NCBI GenBank assembly: GCA_021153165.1
Contig: JAGKTZ010000044.1
Coordinates: 1 to 15,301, forward strand
Source: Prevotellaceae bacterium
GTDB taxonomy: Bacteria > Bacteroidota > Bacteroidia > Bacteroidales > Bacteroidaceae
Direction of reading: 5' to 3'
DNA: 15,301 nt
Part shown: piece by piece, positions 5,919-13,878 of the stretch
How positions within the stretch are numbered: the first letter of the stretch is position 1
How the letters are laid out: the number at the start of each line of letters is the position of its first letter
Notes under the pieces: generated by a model
The model's database searches: none
What the model was told of the DNA's origin: nothing
Seen by the model: only the letters and a program-made list of their open reading frames with translations
Position numbers and translations under genes: made by a program

Positions 5919-6518
5919 CTAACGACGCTTCGCCTTCAACCTTTTCTCCAAAAGCGGCAATACCTCATCCACCCTGATCACCCCTTGTGTATACATTTCT
6001 ACATCTCTTGCTATTTTTTCATTTAGATTACCTTGTTCTCCTTTCCATTCGACCAGATTCTTTTTCATCCGTTGCAAAACTTTTATCAAGCCTCTTTCTC
6101 TATCCACAGCATTATCTAATTTTGCAATTTCCACAAGCATGTTTTCTATCAGACTACCATAGTGTAGATACTTAATGTTATTTCCAGGATATTCTAATTT
6201 TGACATAGGTTCTTCCTCCATCCGTCTGATGGGAAGTGGCCAGTCTATATCCAACTCATAGTTTGCTAAATAAGCCAAATGATCCCACAACACCTGCTCG
6301 TGTCCTTCCATCCCCTTCCATTCAGGGGTCAACCGTTCCATCACCTTGACGACTTTGCAGGCCTGCTTTGTTCTATCCTCACGGTCTGCAAATGTTTTCA
6401 ACTGCTCTATCATTTGCACCACACACCTTCCGTATTCAGGCAGTTTCAGTGTCGGCATTTCAGTATTATAAGGTATATGTTGTATATTTTCTTTAGTCAT
6501 GTGATTTGTTTGTATCAA
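5919..6518 (-). CDS. DUF4290 family protein of unknown function
   Basis: This 199-residue, charged, probably cytosolic protein has no signal peptide or membrane segment. The N-terminal signature YNTEMPTLKLPEYGR (17-31) and LWDHLAYLANYELDIDWP (77-94) match my memory of DUF4290, a family restricted to Bacteroidetes and usually placed directly upstream of murA. The rest looks helical, with many Lys, Glu and Arg residues and a basic tail (KRLKAKRR). Its function has not been established to my knowledge. The start may be the ATG at 6518 or a second ATG six codons later (6500). A promoter lies 30-60 bases upstream, so this is probably the first gene of the DUF4290-murA-rimM-dxr-rseP transcript. Confidence 0.85.
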   Translation of the reverse strand: MIQTNHMTKENIQHIPYNTEMPTLKLPEYGRCVVQMIEQLKTFADREDRTKQACKVVKVMERLTPEWKGMEGHEQVLWDHLAYLANYELDIDWPLPIRRMEEEPMSKLEYPGNNIKYLHYGSLIENMLVEIAKLDNAVDRERGLIKVLQRMKKNLVEWKGEQGNLNEKIARDVEMYTQGVIRVDEVLPLLEKRLKAKRR

Positions 6519-6546
6519 TCTAAATATAAGACGATATAATAAGACA

Positions 6547-6575
6547 CAAAGTTACCAACCTATATATGTATCAAA
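6547..6575 (-). promoter_or_regulatory. Promoter of the DUF4290-murA-rimM-dxr-rseP operon
   Basis: TAACTTTG (6547-6554, minus strand) is an exact -7 match. TTTG (6572-6575) precedes it at 17 bases, a little shorter than the usual 19-20. The predicted start near 6543 gives a leader of about 25 bases. The -7 and -33 boxes lie in the spacer immediately after the tsaB stop, so the operon may also receive read-through from tsaB. Confidence 0.5.
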
Positions 6576-6578
6576 AAA

Positions 6579-7271
6579 TCAACCCAGCAAAGATTTTGAT
6601 TTTCCTGGTACAAAATCCTTCAGATAAAAAGGTGTATAATAAGCCATATCTTCTAAACATCCTTTTGCCAAAGCTATTTCTGCCAAAGGTACCATATGCT
6701 TTGCTTGTGCCTTGATATTATCGACAAAGTGTGCATTGGGGTGTTTCAAAATCGCCTTGCATTTTTCAGCACCATTACCAAAGAAATACACCGGCCCCCG
6801 TTCCAGCCACTCCTCAAAACTATTTTCATCTACCACCTTGGCATGCACTTCTTCCCGGGAACACAACGCCCGATCGTATATGGCAGTATACACTTCCATG
6901 CGTCTGGCATCTATCATGGGGCACAGCAATGCATCTTCAGGCAAATCATGATACAGTAAGACAGGAGTGCAGAGCAACTTCAGCGTCGGTACCGACACCA
7001 TTGGAATATCTCGTCCATAGCACACCCCTTTAGCCATCGAGGCACCAATACGTAATCCCGTATACGAACCTGGACCGCTACTGAGCGCAACAGCATCCAC
7101 GGGGATAGCATGACTATCTGCAAACGACAATACACTATCCACGAACCCTGCCAACACTTGTGCATGCGACTGTCCTTTGGTATCAATTTCTTGACACAGA
7201 CATTTGCCGTCTTCGCTCAATGCAACTGAGCAAATATCCGTCGAAGTTTCAATATGGAGTATGGTTGACAT
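6579..7271 (-). CDS. tsaB: tRNA t6A biosynthesis protein TsaB
   Basis: TsaB is the scaffold and partner of TsaD in the complex that makes N6-threonylcarbamoyladenosine at position 37 of ANN-decoding tRNAs. The 230-residue protein starts MSTILHIETST, the usual actin-like (ASKHA) phosphate-1 strand. SSGPGSYTGLRIG lies at about 64-76 with GASMAKGVCYG directly after, which are the family hallmarks. VPTLKLLC follows at about 93-100. It lacks the TsaD metal-binding histidines, which is correct for TsaB. The frame extends 15 codons further up to 7316, but the promoter at 7304-7336 lies within that extension, so the ATG at 7269-7271 is the real start. Downstream, DUF4290 begins 60 bases later. Confidence 0.94.
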   Translation of the reverse strand: MSTILHIETSTDICSVALSEDGKCLCQEIDTKGQSHAQVLAGFVDSVLSFADSHAIPVDAVALSSGPGSYTGLRIGASMAKGVCYGRDIPMVSVPTLKLLCTPVLLYHDLPEDALLCPMIDARRMEVYTAIYDRALCSREEVHAKVVDENSFEEWLERGPVYFFGNGAEKCKAILKHPNAHFVDNIKAQAKHMVPLAEIALAKGCLEDMAYYTPFYLKDFVPGKSKSLLG

Positions 7272-7303
7272 TCTTTTTGTCTTTACGTATATACATATTC
7301 TGT

Positions 7304-7336
7304 GCAAAGTTAGCATTTGAATGCCACATTTCCAAA
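7304..7336 (-). promoter_or_regulatory. Promoter of tsaB
   Basis: TTTG (7333-7336), a 20-base spacer and TAACTTTGC (7304-7312) on the minus strand match the Bacteroidetes consensus. Predicted start near 7301 gives a leader of about 30 bases and confirms the short tsaB start. Confidence 0.75.
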
Positions 7337-7365
7337 TTTTTACGATGCTGACACGTTTTTTTTAT

Positions 7366-7373
7366 TACTTTTG
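7366..7373 (+). promoter_or_regulatory. -7 promoter element directly in front of the ComEA-like gene
   Basis: TACTTTTG followed by TAGC fits the -7 consensus TAnnTTTG. With the usual spacing the transcript would begin within a base or two of the ATG at 7378. No good -33 TTTG is found 19-20 bases upstream, so the site is supported by the -7 box and its position only. Confidence 0.45.
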
Positions 7374-7377
7374 TAGC

Positions 7378-8331
7378 ATGAAATATCACAAACGTTTTTC
7401 AAAAAGCGAAGTCCGGGGAATATTATTACTACTTGCAATCTTAATAATTTTCTGCGCTATTCGTTTTTTCAAACCATTCACAAACGAGGAAAAGTCCACT
7501 TTTACTCCCTCCGAATCTGAAGCCAAAGCACTCAGGGAATTTGCCTCTCGTACTCGACAGCAAGGCGATTCACAACTGGGCCATTCCAACGATTGGCAGA
7601 CTGATTCAACAATGAATCAACCACACTCAGCCATACCATTTGACCCCAACACGGCATCAGAGGCAGAGATGACTCAAGCTGGTCTAAAACCCTGGCAAGC
7701 TCGCAATGTTGTCAAATATCGCGAAAAGGGTGGAGTGTGGCGCAGCAAAACACATTTCAAAAAACTTTATGGACTTACAGCCGAGGAGTACGAACAAATC
7801 GCTCCCCTACTCCTTCTTCCAGACAATCACGACACATCTTACCCCAAGACGAGAGAATACACAACAGAAAGCAGGGGTTCTACCGAAAACACAGCTACCA
7901 GAACGATATATCCTAGACAAGAAAAATTATCTCCTGGCACGACTGTCGACATCAACACAGCAGATACCACATTGCTGAAGCATATTCCTGGTATAGGTTC
8001 ATATTATGCACAGAAGATATGCAAATACAGGGAGCGACTGGGCGGTTTTGTCTCAGCGCAACAAATGGACGAAATCGAGGGTTTGCCATCAGATATCAAA
8101 GATTGGATCACAGTTTCTCCACATTTCTCTCCCGAGCGGGTCTTAATCAATCGTGCTACGTTCAAGACATTAATACATCACCCCTATTTAAACTACGAAC
8201 AAACAAAAGCCATTGTCAATTACCGCAACAAATATGGCACCATTCGCTCCTTTCAGGAATTGTCACTCGATACGAATTTCACCGAGCGAGATTTTAGGAG
8301 ATTGCAGCCCTATATAGACTTTTCAAAATAA
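7378..8331 (+). CDS. Membrane-anchored helix-hairpin-helix protein, ComEA-like
   Basis: The 317-residue protein has one N-terminal membrane segment (about 14-31, GILLLLAILIIFCAIRFF). A low-complexity linker rich in Ser, Thr and Gln follows. Then come three ComEA-type helix-hairpin-helix units, at about 88-147 (FDPNTASEAEM...), 190-248 (VDINTADTTLLKHIPGIG, the best match) and 256-314 (INRATFKTLIHHPYL). In Gram-positive ComEA a single such unit binds incoming double-stranded DNA outside the membrane. Bacteroidetes proteins with several units are usually annotated only as HhH-domain or ComEA-family proteins, and a role in DNA uptake here is inference. In-frame ATGs at 7321 and 7345 exist, but 7378 gives a normal N-terminus (basic residues, then the helix). 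The gene is divergent from tsaB and converges on the helicase gene. Confidence 0.85.
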   Translation: MKYHKRFSKSEVRGILLLLAILIIFCAIRFFKPFTNEEKSTFTPSESEAKALREFASRTRQQGDSQLGHSNDWQTDSTMNQPHSAIPFDPNTASEAEMTQAGLKPWQARNVVKYREKGGVWRSKTHFKKLYGLTAEEYEQIAPLLLLPDNHDTSYPKTREYTTESRGSTENTATRTIYPRQEKLSPGTTVDINTADTTLLKHIPGIGSYYAQKICKYRERLGGFVSAQQMDEIEGLPSDIKDWITVSPHFSPERVLINRATFKTLIHHPYLNYEQTKAIVNYRNKYGTIRSFQELSLDTNFTERDFRRLQPYIDFSK

Positions 8332-8490
8332 GACTTCAAGGATTCTGCGACGAGCATAAACCAATAGACCACTCCTGCTTCAAGCATACAAGTATGGCAT
8401 TATCACAGAGAAACGCCCATGTACTTGATATATTTTTAGCATTGTCCGCACTATAAGCGACATGGAATTTCTGTCAGGAAACAAGCCAAA

Positions 8491-8562
8491 GCTTTTTTAA
8501 AATTTCGCGACGTCTCGTTTAAAAAAGGTTAGACTTTTTTCAAACTAAGTCTAACCTTTTTT
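8491..8562. terminator. Bidirectional terminator containing copy 2 of the intergenic repeat
   Basis: A perfect 16-bp stem (8521-8536 with 8547-8562; GGTTAGACTT flanked by A6/T6) closes a 10-base loop and has T runs on both strands. It serves both the ComEA-like gene and the convergent helicase gene. Just upstream, CTTTTTTAAA (8492-8501) can pair instead with TTTAAAAAAG (8518-8527), using the same A6 run, so two hairpins compete. This upstream part matches the palindrome at 483-527. The spacer 8332-8490 holds nothing else I can name. Confidence 0.8.
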
Positions 8563-8597
8563 CTCTTATTTTCATTTCAAATCAATCCACACTTATT

Positions 8598-11500
8598 TCA
8601 AACGTCATGGGGCGTCATTTTTTCCCATATCTTTCTGTATATAGGGCTATTTGCCAACACCTGTCGTCCCCCTACCAGAACGAACTGCTCACGGGCACGG
8701 GTAATGGCTACGTTGAGTTTACGATCGATCACGACGCCCTCGACGCTAACGGGCTGTGAGAGCAACCCTACCGCATGTGGACTATGAATGGTGGTGCCAA
8801 AAATAATGAGATCTCGCTGGCTACCTTGGTAACACTCGACGGTATCTATGGTGATAGCATCGGCACAAGGCACCTCAGCATTACGTAGAGCATTGCGTAC
8901 CATGGCTATTTGTGCACGAAAGGGGACTATGATACCTATTCGTTTTGACATTTCCTGCATACGGTCTACTCCCGCCTGCATCAATTGCCAATAGGCTTGC
9001 ACAACCCTTGCGATTACTTCTGCTTCGGCAGGATTGGCCTTTTCTGTCAATGGTATTTCTTCGGGTACGACGTCTATAGCCAACAGGCGGTGTGTGGCAA
9101 GAGCGCACTGCATATCGTCGGTGGGAGCAACGGGAAAGGCGAGCGCACCCTGTTGGTGCACCAAGGGTACGGGACTGAGGCGTCCACCATAATAATCGGC
9201 ATTGACAAGATCGCAAATGTCGGGGTGCATGCGTCCCTGCACATCCAAATAGCCCAGACAATTCGAACAATCATGGGTGAGAATATAGCGATGAAGGCGT
9301 TCGAACAAAGAACAATCAAGGCGCAATAGATCTATGTCGAGCAGGTCGGGCGAGGCGGGCTGTGCACACCGCGACGGCTGCTGAACGACGGCTGGCAATT
9401 GTTTGTGATCGCCAATAAGGATAAACTTGGGTATGGCGGATTGTGGACCGAGACCATCTGACAATACTGGATGAGCCACGGCAGATAGCAGACCAAGCAG
9501 TTGGGATTCGAGCACCTGAGATGCCTCGTCAATGATTGCACACGAGAAACGACGCAGAGCAAATAGGTCCATTCGCCCCGACATCGTCGTGACTGTGCTG
9601 ACAAAGATAGGGGTGCGAGCAAGAGCCTGACACAATGATGCACGATTGAGGCATCGGTTCGTCATGGCATCAAGGGTGCGCTGCGCCCAGGGTGCATCGA
9701 TGTCCATAGGAGTGCCGATACGTAGATAGTCTGCCGCGGGATGCTGCTCCGCCAACAACGATTCGAGCATATTGCATATCTCGTCAACTGCACGATGTGT
9801 ATAGGCAATGAGCAATAGCGCACTACTATTTTGTCCATCCTCGTAACCCAACAGAAATTCGTGAACCATAGCACGCAGGGCTACATTAGTCTTGCCCGTC
9901 CCTGGAGGCCCTACTAACAAGAAATAATCCCTGGCACGTTTGGCACGTAACACAATATCTGCCACACGTGGAGCATAGTGTCCCAGTAAAGTCTGCGTAT
10001 CATCAGATTCGGGTGAACGCTGACCTAACAATAATGTCTGACGATGCGCGGGAGCACTGAGCAGAGCATAGACGCCACGCATGGCATGCCGCATGGGAAC
10101 ATCCGTGCTGTCGCGTTCGATCGCATAAGTGGATGTGCGAGAGAATAGCGCCACATGTCGCTGGGGAAATGACAAATCCAGGGTGAGATACCTGGCAGAC
10201 ATATCACGAATATAGCCCCGGAGCAGCAATGACGTCGAAACATTGTCATCTTCACTTGTCTGCTGATAGCATTGCACCATCTCGCCTATATTGAAATTTG
10301 GTATATAACCTTCTCCCAAATCTGGCATACGAAAGACTATACGAGTGATGGTGTGCGAATCCCTGTACACTTTGCTTGCACCCTCGCCTTTAGGGATATC
10401 AGGACTATACGGACGCAACTCTTCATCTATCTGTGGAATATCGGTAGAGTGAGTTTCTTCTTCCCCAAACAATTCATGAATATACAACTGTGGAATAATA
10501 TCACCTGAAGCCACCTTGGAAGCAGCATCCATACGCCAAACTCGCGAAAAGCCACGTGTAGAGCCAATGCGATTGTTGTCGGTCTTGGAGAGAAAATGTT
10601 CGCGATAAAGAAAAGCCATCTGCTCGCAAAAATAACTGCGCAATACCCCTTTTGCTTCCTGCATTGGCCTCAACAAATCTTGCAATTGGGGTGCCAGATA
10701 TTGTTCAAAGAAACGGCCCGAGAGACGAGCCGTGTTGAGCGACTGAACAGAGAGTGTAGAAAGGCAATCGTGCCATGCATCCGAGGAGCGCAATTGCATC
10801 TCGAGCGCAACGATACGATTGCGCAACATCAGCACACGTGCCACAGCCTCCATCGCACTGCGTTGATTCCACAAGTAGGGATAGAGAGAGTAGAGCAGAT
10901 AGGTTTCGATTTCATTGCGGGGAATATTACGATTGAAGTGCAGGATTTCCTTGTAGAGCGACATCTGCAACACGTGTTCGTCTTTAGGACGGAGGGGAGC
11001 ATTGCCAAATCCTTCAGCCTTTCCGCTTTTCAACTCCAGGATACGACAAAAGTCGTCCGTCATTACGTCAAATCGCCCACGCAGGCCTAATATAGGACAA
11101 ATGAATGTTGGTTCGAGGATCAGATGTTCGGGCAATAGTCCAACCTCTGGACGCACGAACTGCTGGCTTACCATCGTACGGATGCGCTCAAAATGTCCAC
11201 GTGCTTTACCGAAATAGTTGCGATCTATCGACACATCTGGGTGGCAATAGGAAAGTGGCGTACTCTGAAAAGCCTTGCGCATAGATTGCATATAGAGAGC
11301 ATCGGGCGTCAAAAGTTCGCCTTGCTTGTCGTCTGCATCAACTACACCCGCTTGATGAACACAGCGGTCCATGAAGATATTGGCAGCATTACCCATCAGA
11401 ATAGGTTCTGTATTGACTGATGGTTGCAACTGTGACAATATATAATTATAGGGAGAATCGCCATAAGGACGCAAACAAGCCGTCAGTGCACTGACGTCGA

Positions 11501-12113
11501 TCAAGTAGTCTGGCTCAAGTATTATCACCCATGGGCGCACCACTTCGCCCTCTACCCACCCCTCGACCAAGTGCAGGGTATTACCTTCGTGCAATAAGGG
11601 ATAGAGAGAATCAAATTTCTCGTCATTGATAATCCAGTGACCACCTTCACCCCTCACCACGACGCCATGATCTTTCACTTCCTCTACCACCACACACAGA
11701 CATTTGAAATCATACTTGTGCCCTCGCTCTACTATTGGAGTAAAAGCCGTGCCTACCTCTATATCCCACGATTGGAAATCACGGGGAAGTGGTACAGCAA
11801 AGAACTCTCGCACCCAATGGGCAAAGTGCAACACATCCTGATGATAGCGCTGCTGGTCTGTCTCTTCCTTGTTAGTCAGGACACGATGCAAGCGGCGACG
11901 CAAACTATCACCTAATCGAGGATCAACACCACGATTTTTACATACTGAGAAGAGACGCGAGAAGAGATTGGTAAAGCCAATCGACAACCCCTCAGACTGC
12001 TCAGCACAAATGCGTTGAAGCAGGTCGTAGAGTTGGACGTATCTGTCGGACATACGTTCATCTCGGAAATAGAGTTGACGTAAAGCGTCATAGATGTCTT
12101 GTGGTGTCATCAT
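8598..12113 (-). CDS. Dna2-like fusion of a PD-(D/E)XK nuclease and an SF1 helicase
   Basis: A 1171-residue cytosolic protein. The N-terminal 330 residues are unassigned. A RecB/Cas4-type nuclease follows: GRFDV with D349, ELKSGK with E360 and K362, then Q383 and Y387 as the QxxxY motif. The C-terminal half is an SF1B (UPF1/DNA2-like) helicase. It has Walker A GPPGTGKT (735-742), DEAS (862-865), GDHKQLP (901-907), the motif-IV region QGRMHPDI, motif V TIDTVECYQGSQRD (1088-1101) and motif VI LNVAITRAREQF (1133-1144). Both enzymatic centres look intact. The CxxC cysteines that bind the iron-sulphur cluster in Dna2 and Cas4 are not seen after the nuclease. It probably unwinds and trims DNA in repair or replication; a defence role is possible but unsupported. 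Two adjacent ATGs compete for the start. The first (12111-12113) overlaps the upstream stop as ATGA, suggesting coupling with the transglycosylase gene. Confidence 0.9.
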   Translation of the reverse strand: MMTPQDIYDALRQLYFRDERMSDRYVQLYDLLQRICAEQSEGLSIGFTNLFSRLFSVCKNRGVDPRLGDSLRRRLHRVLTNKEETDQQRYHQDVLHFAHWVREFFAVPLPRDFQSWDIEVGTAFTPIVERGHKYDFKCLCVVVEEVKDHGVVVRGEGGHWIINDEKFDSLYPLLHEGNTLHLVEGWVEGEVVRPWVIILEPDYLIDVSALTACLRPYGDSPYNYILSQLQPSVNTEPILMGNAANIFMDRCVHQAGVVDADDKQGELLTPDALYMQSMRKAFQSTPLSYCHPDVSIDRNYFGKARGHFERIRTMVSQQFVRPEVGLLPEHLILEPTFICPILGLRGRFDVMTDDFCRILELKSGKAEGFGNAPLRPKDEHVLQMSLYKEILHFNRNIPRNEIETYLLYSLYPYLWNQRSAMEAVARVLMLRNRIVALEMQLRSSDAWHDCLSTLSVQSLNTARLSGRFFEQYLAPQLQDLLRPMQEAKGVLRSYFCEQMAFLYREHFLSKTDNNRIGSTRGFSRVWRMDAASKVASGDIIPQLYIHELFGEEETHSTDIPQIDEELRPYSPDIPKGEGASKVYRDSHTITRIVFRMPDLGEGYIPNFNIGEMVQCYQQTSEDDNVSTSLLLRGYIRDMSARYLTLDLSFPQRHVALFSRTSTYAIERDSTDVPMRHAMRGVYALLSAPAHRQTLLLGQRSPESDDTQTLLGHYAPRVADIVLRAKRARDYFLLVGPPGTGKTNVALRAMVHEFLLGYEDGQNSSALLLIAYTHRAVDEICNMLESLLAEQHPAADYLRIGTPMDIDAPWAQRTLDAMTNRCLNRASLCQALARTPIFVSTVTTMSGRMDLFALRRFSCAIIDEASQVLESQLLGLLSAVAHPVLSDGLGPQSAIPKFILIGDHKQLPAVVQQPSRCAQPASPDLLDIDLLRLDCSLFERLHRYILTHDCSNCLGYLDVQGRMHPDICDLVNADYYGGRLSPVPLVHQQGALAFPVAPTDDMQCALATHRLLAIDVVPEEIPLTEKANPAEAEVIARVVQAYWQLMQAGVDRMQEMSKRIGIIVPFRAQIAMVRNALRNAEVPCADAITIDTVECYQGSQRDLIIFGTTIHSPHAVGLLSQPVSVEGVVIDRKLNVAITRAREQFVLVGGRQVLANSPIYRKIWEKMTPHDV

Positions 12114-13372
12114 TCGGCTTGCATTTTGAAAAATTCAGGATCGTCAGGTGTATATATCTTTTGTTTACTCCGCTTTTGTTTGGTTTCTGCACGATGGGGT
12201 ATACTACTATCTCCTCCTCGTCCACTCAAATCAGAGGGAGACAAACTTTCTATCTGACCACCATAAGAACGGAATCGATCACATACAGCATTGACATAAT
12301 TATACGTTTCCGAACCTATCATATAGCCATATTTCACCACAGGATCACGATAGTATGCCGGTTCAGACAAATGCAATATATAAGGAGCCACGTCACTCCA
12401 ACTCTGTGCATTCTTTCCAGCCTTCTTAGCCAGCGCCATTGCATCTCTCACGTGCCCTATCCCACCATTATAGGAAGCAAGCATAAACTTTACCCTTTCG
12501 TCTGGCATTTTTATATCAGAAAGCGATCTGAGCAAGCCACTAATCACACGCGCCGAAGCAGCAACATTTTCAGCGGGATCAAATATATTCTCCTCTGACA
12601 GTCCCATTGAAGCTGCAGTCGCAGGCATCAATTGCATCAACCCCTTAGCCCCGGCCCAAGACTGAGCCGAGGGGTCAAAACATGATTCTTGATAACACAT
12701 CGCAGCCAATAGTCGCCAGTCACATCCTGCCGTAGAGGCATTTTTCTTAAACAAGTCATCATAACGAGAGATTGTGCCTGTCGACCTCGACAAGAAGGGC
12801 TCATAAACCTTGCGCGTCACAAGTGTGCGATTGGCCACCTCCGCCTTGACAGCAGCAGCCACTTCTGCCTTCACTTTCTCACCATACCATTTGTTCAACA
12901 CCTCTGCCACATCTTTTGCCTCGCCACTCACAGCCCAACTGCGTTGCCCTGTCGAGTCCTTGACACCGGCTGCTACCAGGCCCTCCTTTTTCAACATTTC
13001 TGCGGGGAGCAACACGCCTGCCACATCCACTTCGCCCGACTTCAACTTCTCGATTAATTCAAGTGTGTCGCGCACCAACTCCACACGCACACGCAATCCA
13101 TCCGCACCTGCGAAATGAGCCGCATATCCATATTGCAATCCCATCTCGCGACCATGAAATTCATAGTAAGTATCCGGGCCACTCATCGTCGCCCAAATCA
13201 ATTCACCTGAACTTTTTATTTTATCCCACGGTCCTCCACCTTTCTTATCGTCTGGAGTCACAAAAGCGGCATTCTCTTCAATTGGCTTTGACTTATTGTG
13301 ACATCCCGTTATCAAACAAAAAAAGCTTATACATAAAAGTAAACTCTTACTAAAATATTGTATTTTTGCCAT
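12110..13372 (-). CDS. mltF: MltF-like membrane-bound lytic transglycosylase lipoprotein
   Basis: The protein (420 residues from the ATG at 13372; a GTG lies one codon earlier) begins with a lipoprotein signal ending LITGC. It should therefore be lipidated and anchored in the membrane facing the periplasm. Residues about 55-160 resemble a truncated periplasmic solute-binding (SBP_bac_3) domain. The remainder is a lysozyme-like SLT domain: catalytic Glu at about 229-230 in CYQESCFDPSAQS, then GAKGLMQLMPATA and MLASYNGGIGHV. This cleaves the MurNAc-GlcNAc bond with formation of 1,6-anhydro-MurNAc. MltF of E. coli is near 500 residues, and here the binding domain is short. The C-terminal tail is hydrophilic and basic. 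Its stop overlaps the helicase start, forming a two-gene operon; the pairing of wall hydrolase and nuclease-helicase has no obvious functional logic. Confidence 0.9.
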   Translation of the reverse strand: MAKIQYFSKSLLLCISFFCLITGCHNKSKPIEENAAFVTPDDKKGGGPWDKIKSSGELIWATMSGPDTYYEFHGREMGLQYGYAAHFAGADGLRVRVELVRDTLELIEKLKSGEVDVAGVLLPAEMLKKEGLVAAGVKDSTGQRSWAVSGEAKDVAEVLNKWYGEKVKAEVAAAVKAEVANRTLVTRKVYEPFLSRSTGTISRYDDLFKKNASTAGCDWRLLAAMCYQESCFDPSAQSWAGAKGLMQLMPATAASMGLSEENIFDPAENVAASARVISGLLRSLSDIKMPDERVKFMLASYNGGIGHVRDAMALAKKAGKNAQSWSDVAPYILHLSEPAYYRDPVVKYGYMIGSETYNYVNAVCDRFRSYGGQIESLSPSDLSGRGGDSSIPHRAETKQKRSKQKIYTPDDPEFFKMQAE

Positions 13373-13377
13373 CACAT

Positions 13378-13437
13378 CTATTTTATAAATCGATTTACAC
13401 CCATACGAAGGAATGGACCTGCCATCAGCTCATCCAT
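13378..13437 (-). CDS. Possible 19-codon upstream ORF in the mltF leader
   Basis: Within the predicted leader of mltF an ATG at 13435-13437 opens MDELMAGPFLRMGVNRFIK, ending in TAG at 13378-13380, five bases before the mltF ATG. The frame also stays open upstream through a GTG. There is no recognisable family, and a frame this short can arise by chance. The tight spacing to mltF is the only positive sign. Confidence 0.2.
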   Translation of the reverse strand: MDELMAGPFLRMGVNRFIK

Positions 13438-13486
13438 AGAAGAGGGCACAATAAGATTCCACTCAGGCCCTCACTTTATTGGTTTA

Positions 13487-13494
13487 CAAAGTTA
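13487..13494 (-). promoter_or_regulatory. Possible -7 element for mltF
   Basis: TAACTTTG on the minus strand is an exact -7 match, but there is no good TTTG 19-20 bases further up. It would give mltF a leader of about 110 bases holding a GAGGGC/GCCCTC hairpin (about 13442-13472) and the small ORF at 13378-13437. Confidence 0.35.
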
Positions 13495-13518
13495 CACAAA
13501 TCTTCTTATATAAATATT

Positions 13519-13818
13519 ATGATCAAGCACATTGTATTATTTCAACTCCGCCAGGACATCAGCGCCGAAACCCGTAGCGCAGTCATGCACACCTTCAAGC
13601 AAGCCATCGAAGCCCTCCCCCACTCTATCCCCTGCATCCGTCAGATTCATGTAGGTTTCAACGTTAATCCTGCCGAGAAGTGGGATGTCTGCCTCGAAAG
13701 CACGTTCGACTCAATGGAGGACCTTGATACCTATGCACAGCACCCCGATCACAAGGCAGCAGCCAAGAACTTTGTTCCCCACGTAGCAGGCCGCGCTTGC
13801 ACGGATTTTGAGGTGTAA
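13519..13818 (+). CDS. Dabb-family (stress-responsive alpha/beta barrel) protein
   Basis: A 99-residue protein starting MIKHIVLFQLRQDIS, with HVGFNVNP and a C-terminal stretch containing Tyr-Ala-x-His-Pro-x-His (YAQHPDHKAAA) and FVPHVAGR. These are the signatures of the Dabb fold, a ferredoxin-like dimeric barrel. Members include plant stress proteins and some bacterial enzymes of varied activity; the role of the bacterial single-domain proteins is mostly unknown. The start is set by the usual MIKH(I/V)V N-terminus, although the frame is open upstream. The gene stands alone, divergent from mltF, with its own strong terminator. It could be annotated only as a Dabb protein, and I infer no substrate. 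Confidence 0.88.
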   Translation: MIKHIVLFQLRQDISAETRSAVMHTFKQAIEALPHSIPCIRQIHVGFNVNPAEKWDVCLESTFDSMEDLDTYAQHPDHKAAAKNFVPHVAGRACTDFEV

Positions 13819-13841
13819 GTTTTAAATAAAAAAGTTTTTAC

Positions 13842-13878
13842 AAAAAGACCTGTTTCTATCATAGAAGCAGGTCTTTTT
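13842..13878. terminator. Bidirectional terminator after the Dabb gene
   Basis: A 16-bp stem (13842-13857 with 13863-13878, one G-U) around ATCAT is flanked by A5 and T5, so it can end transcripts from both the Dabb gene and the convergent gene at 14052-15188. Confidence 0.88.

Noticed and set aside
8332..8490. A small gene or RNA between the ComEA-like gene and the terminator
   Set aside because: No start-stop frame of useful size, no promoter pair on either strand and no strong hairpin were found.
10596..11090. A 164-codon plus-strand open frame inside the helicase gene
   Set aside because: It is the antisense of a conserved nuclease-helicase coding region and resembles no family.
13361..13369. 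Plus-strand TATTTTTGC overlapping the mltF start as a promoter
   Set aside because: No TTTG lies 19-20 bases upstream and the site falls within the first codons of mltF; chance occurrence is likely.
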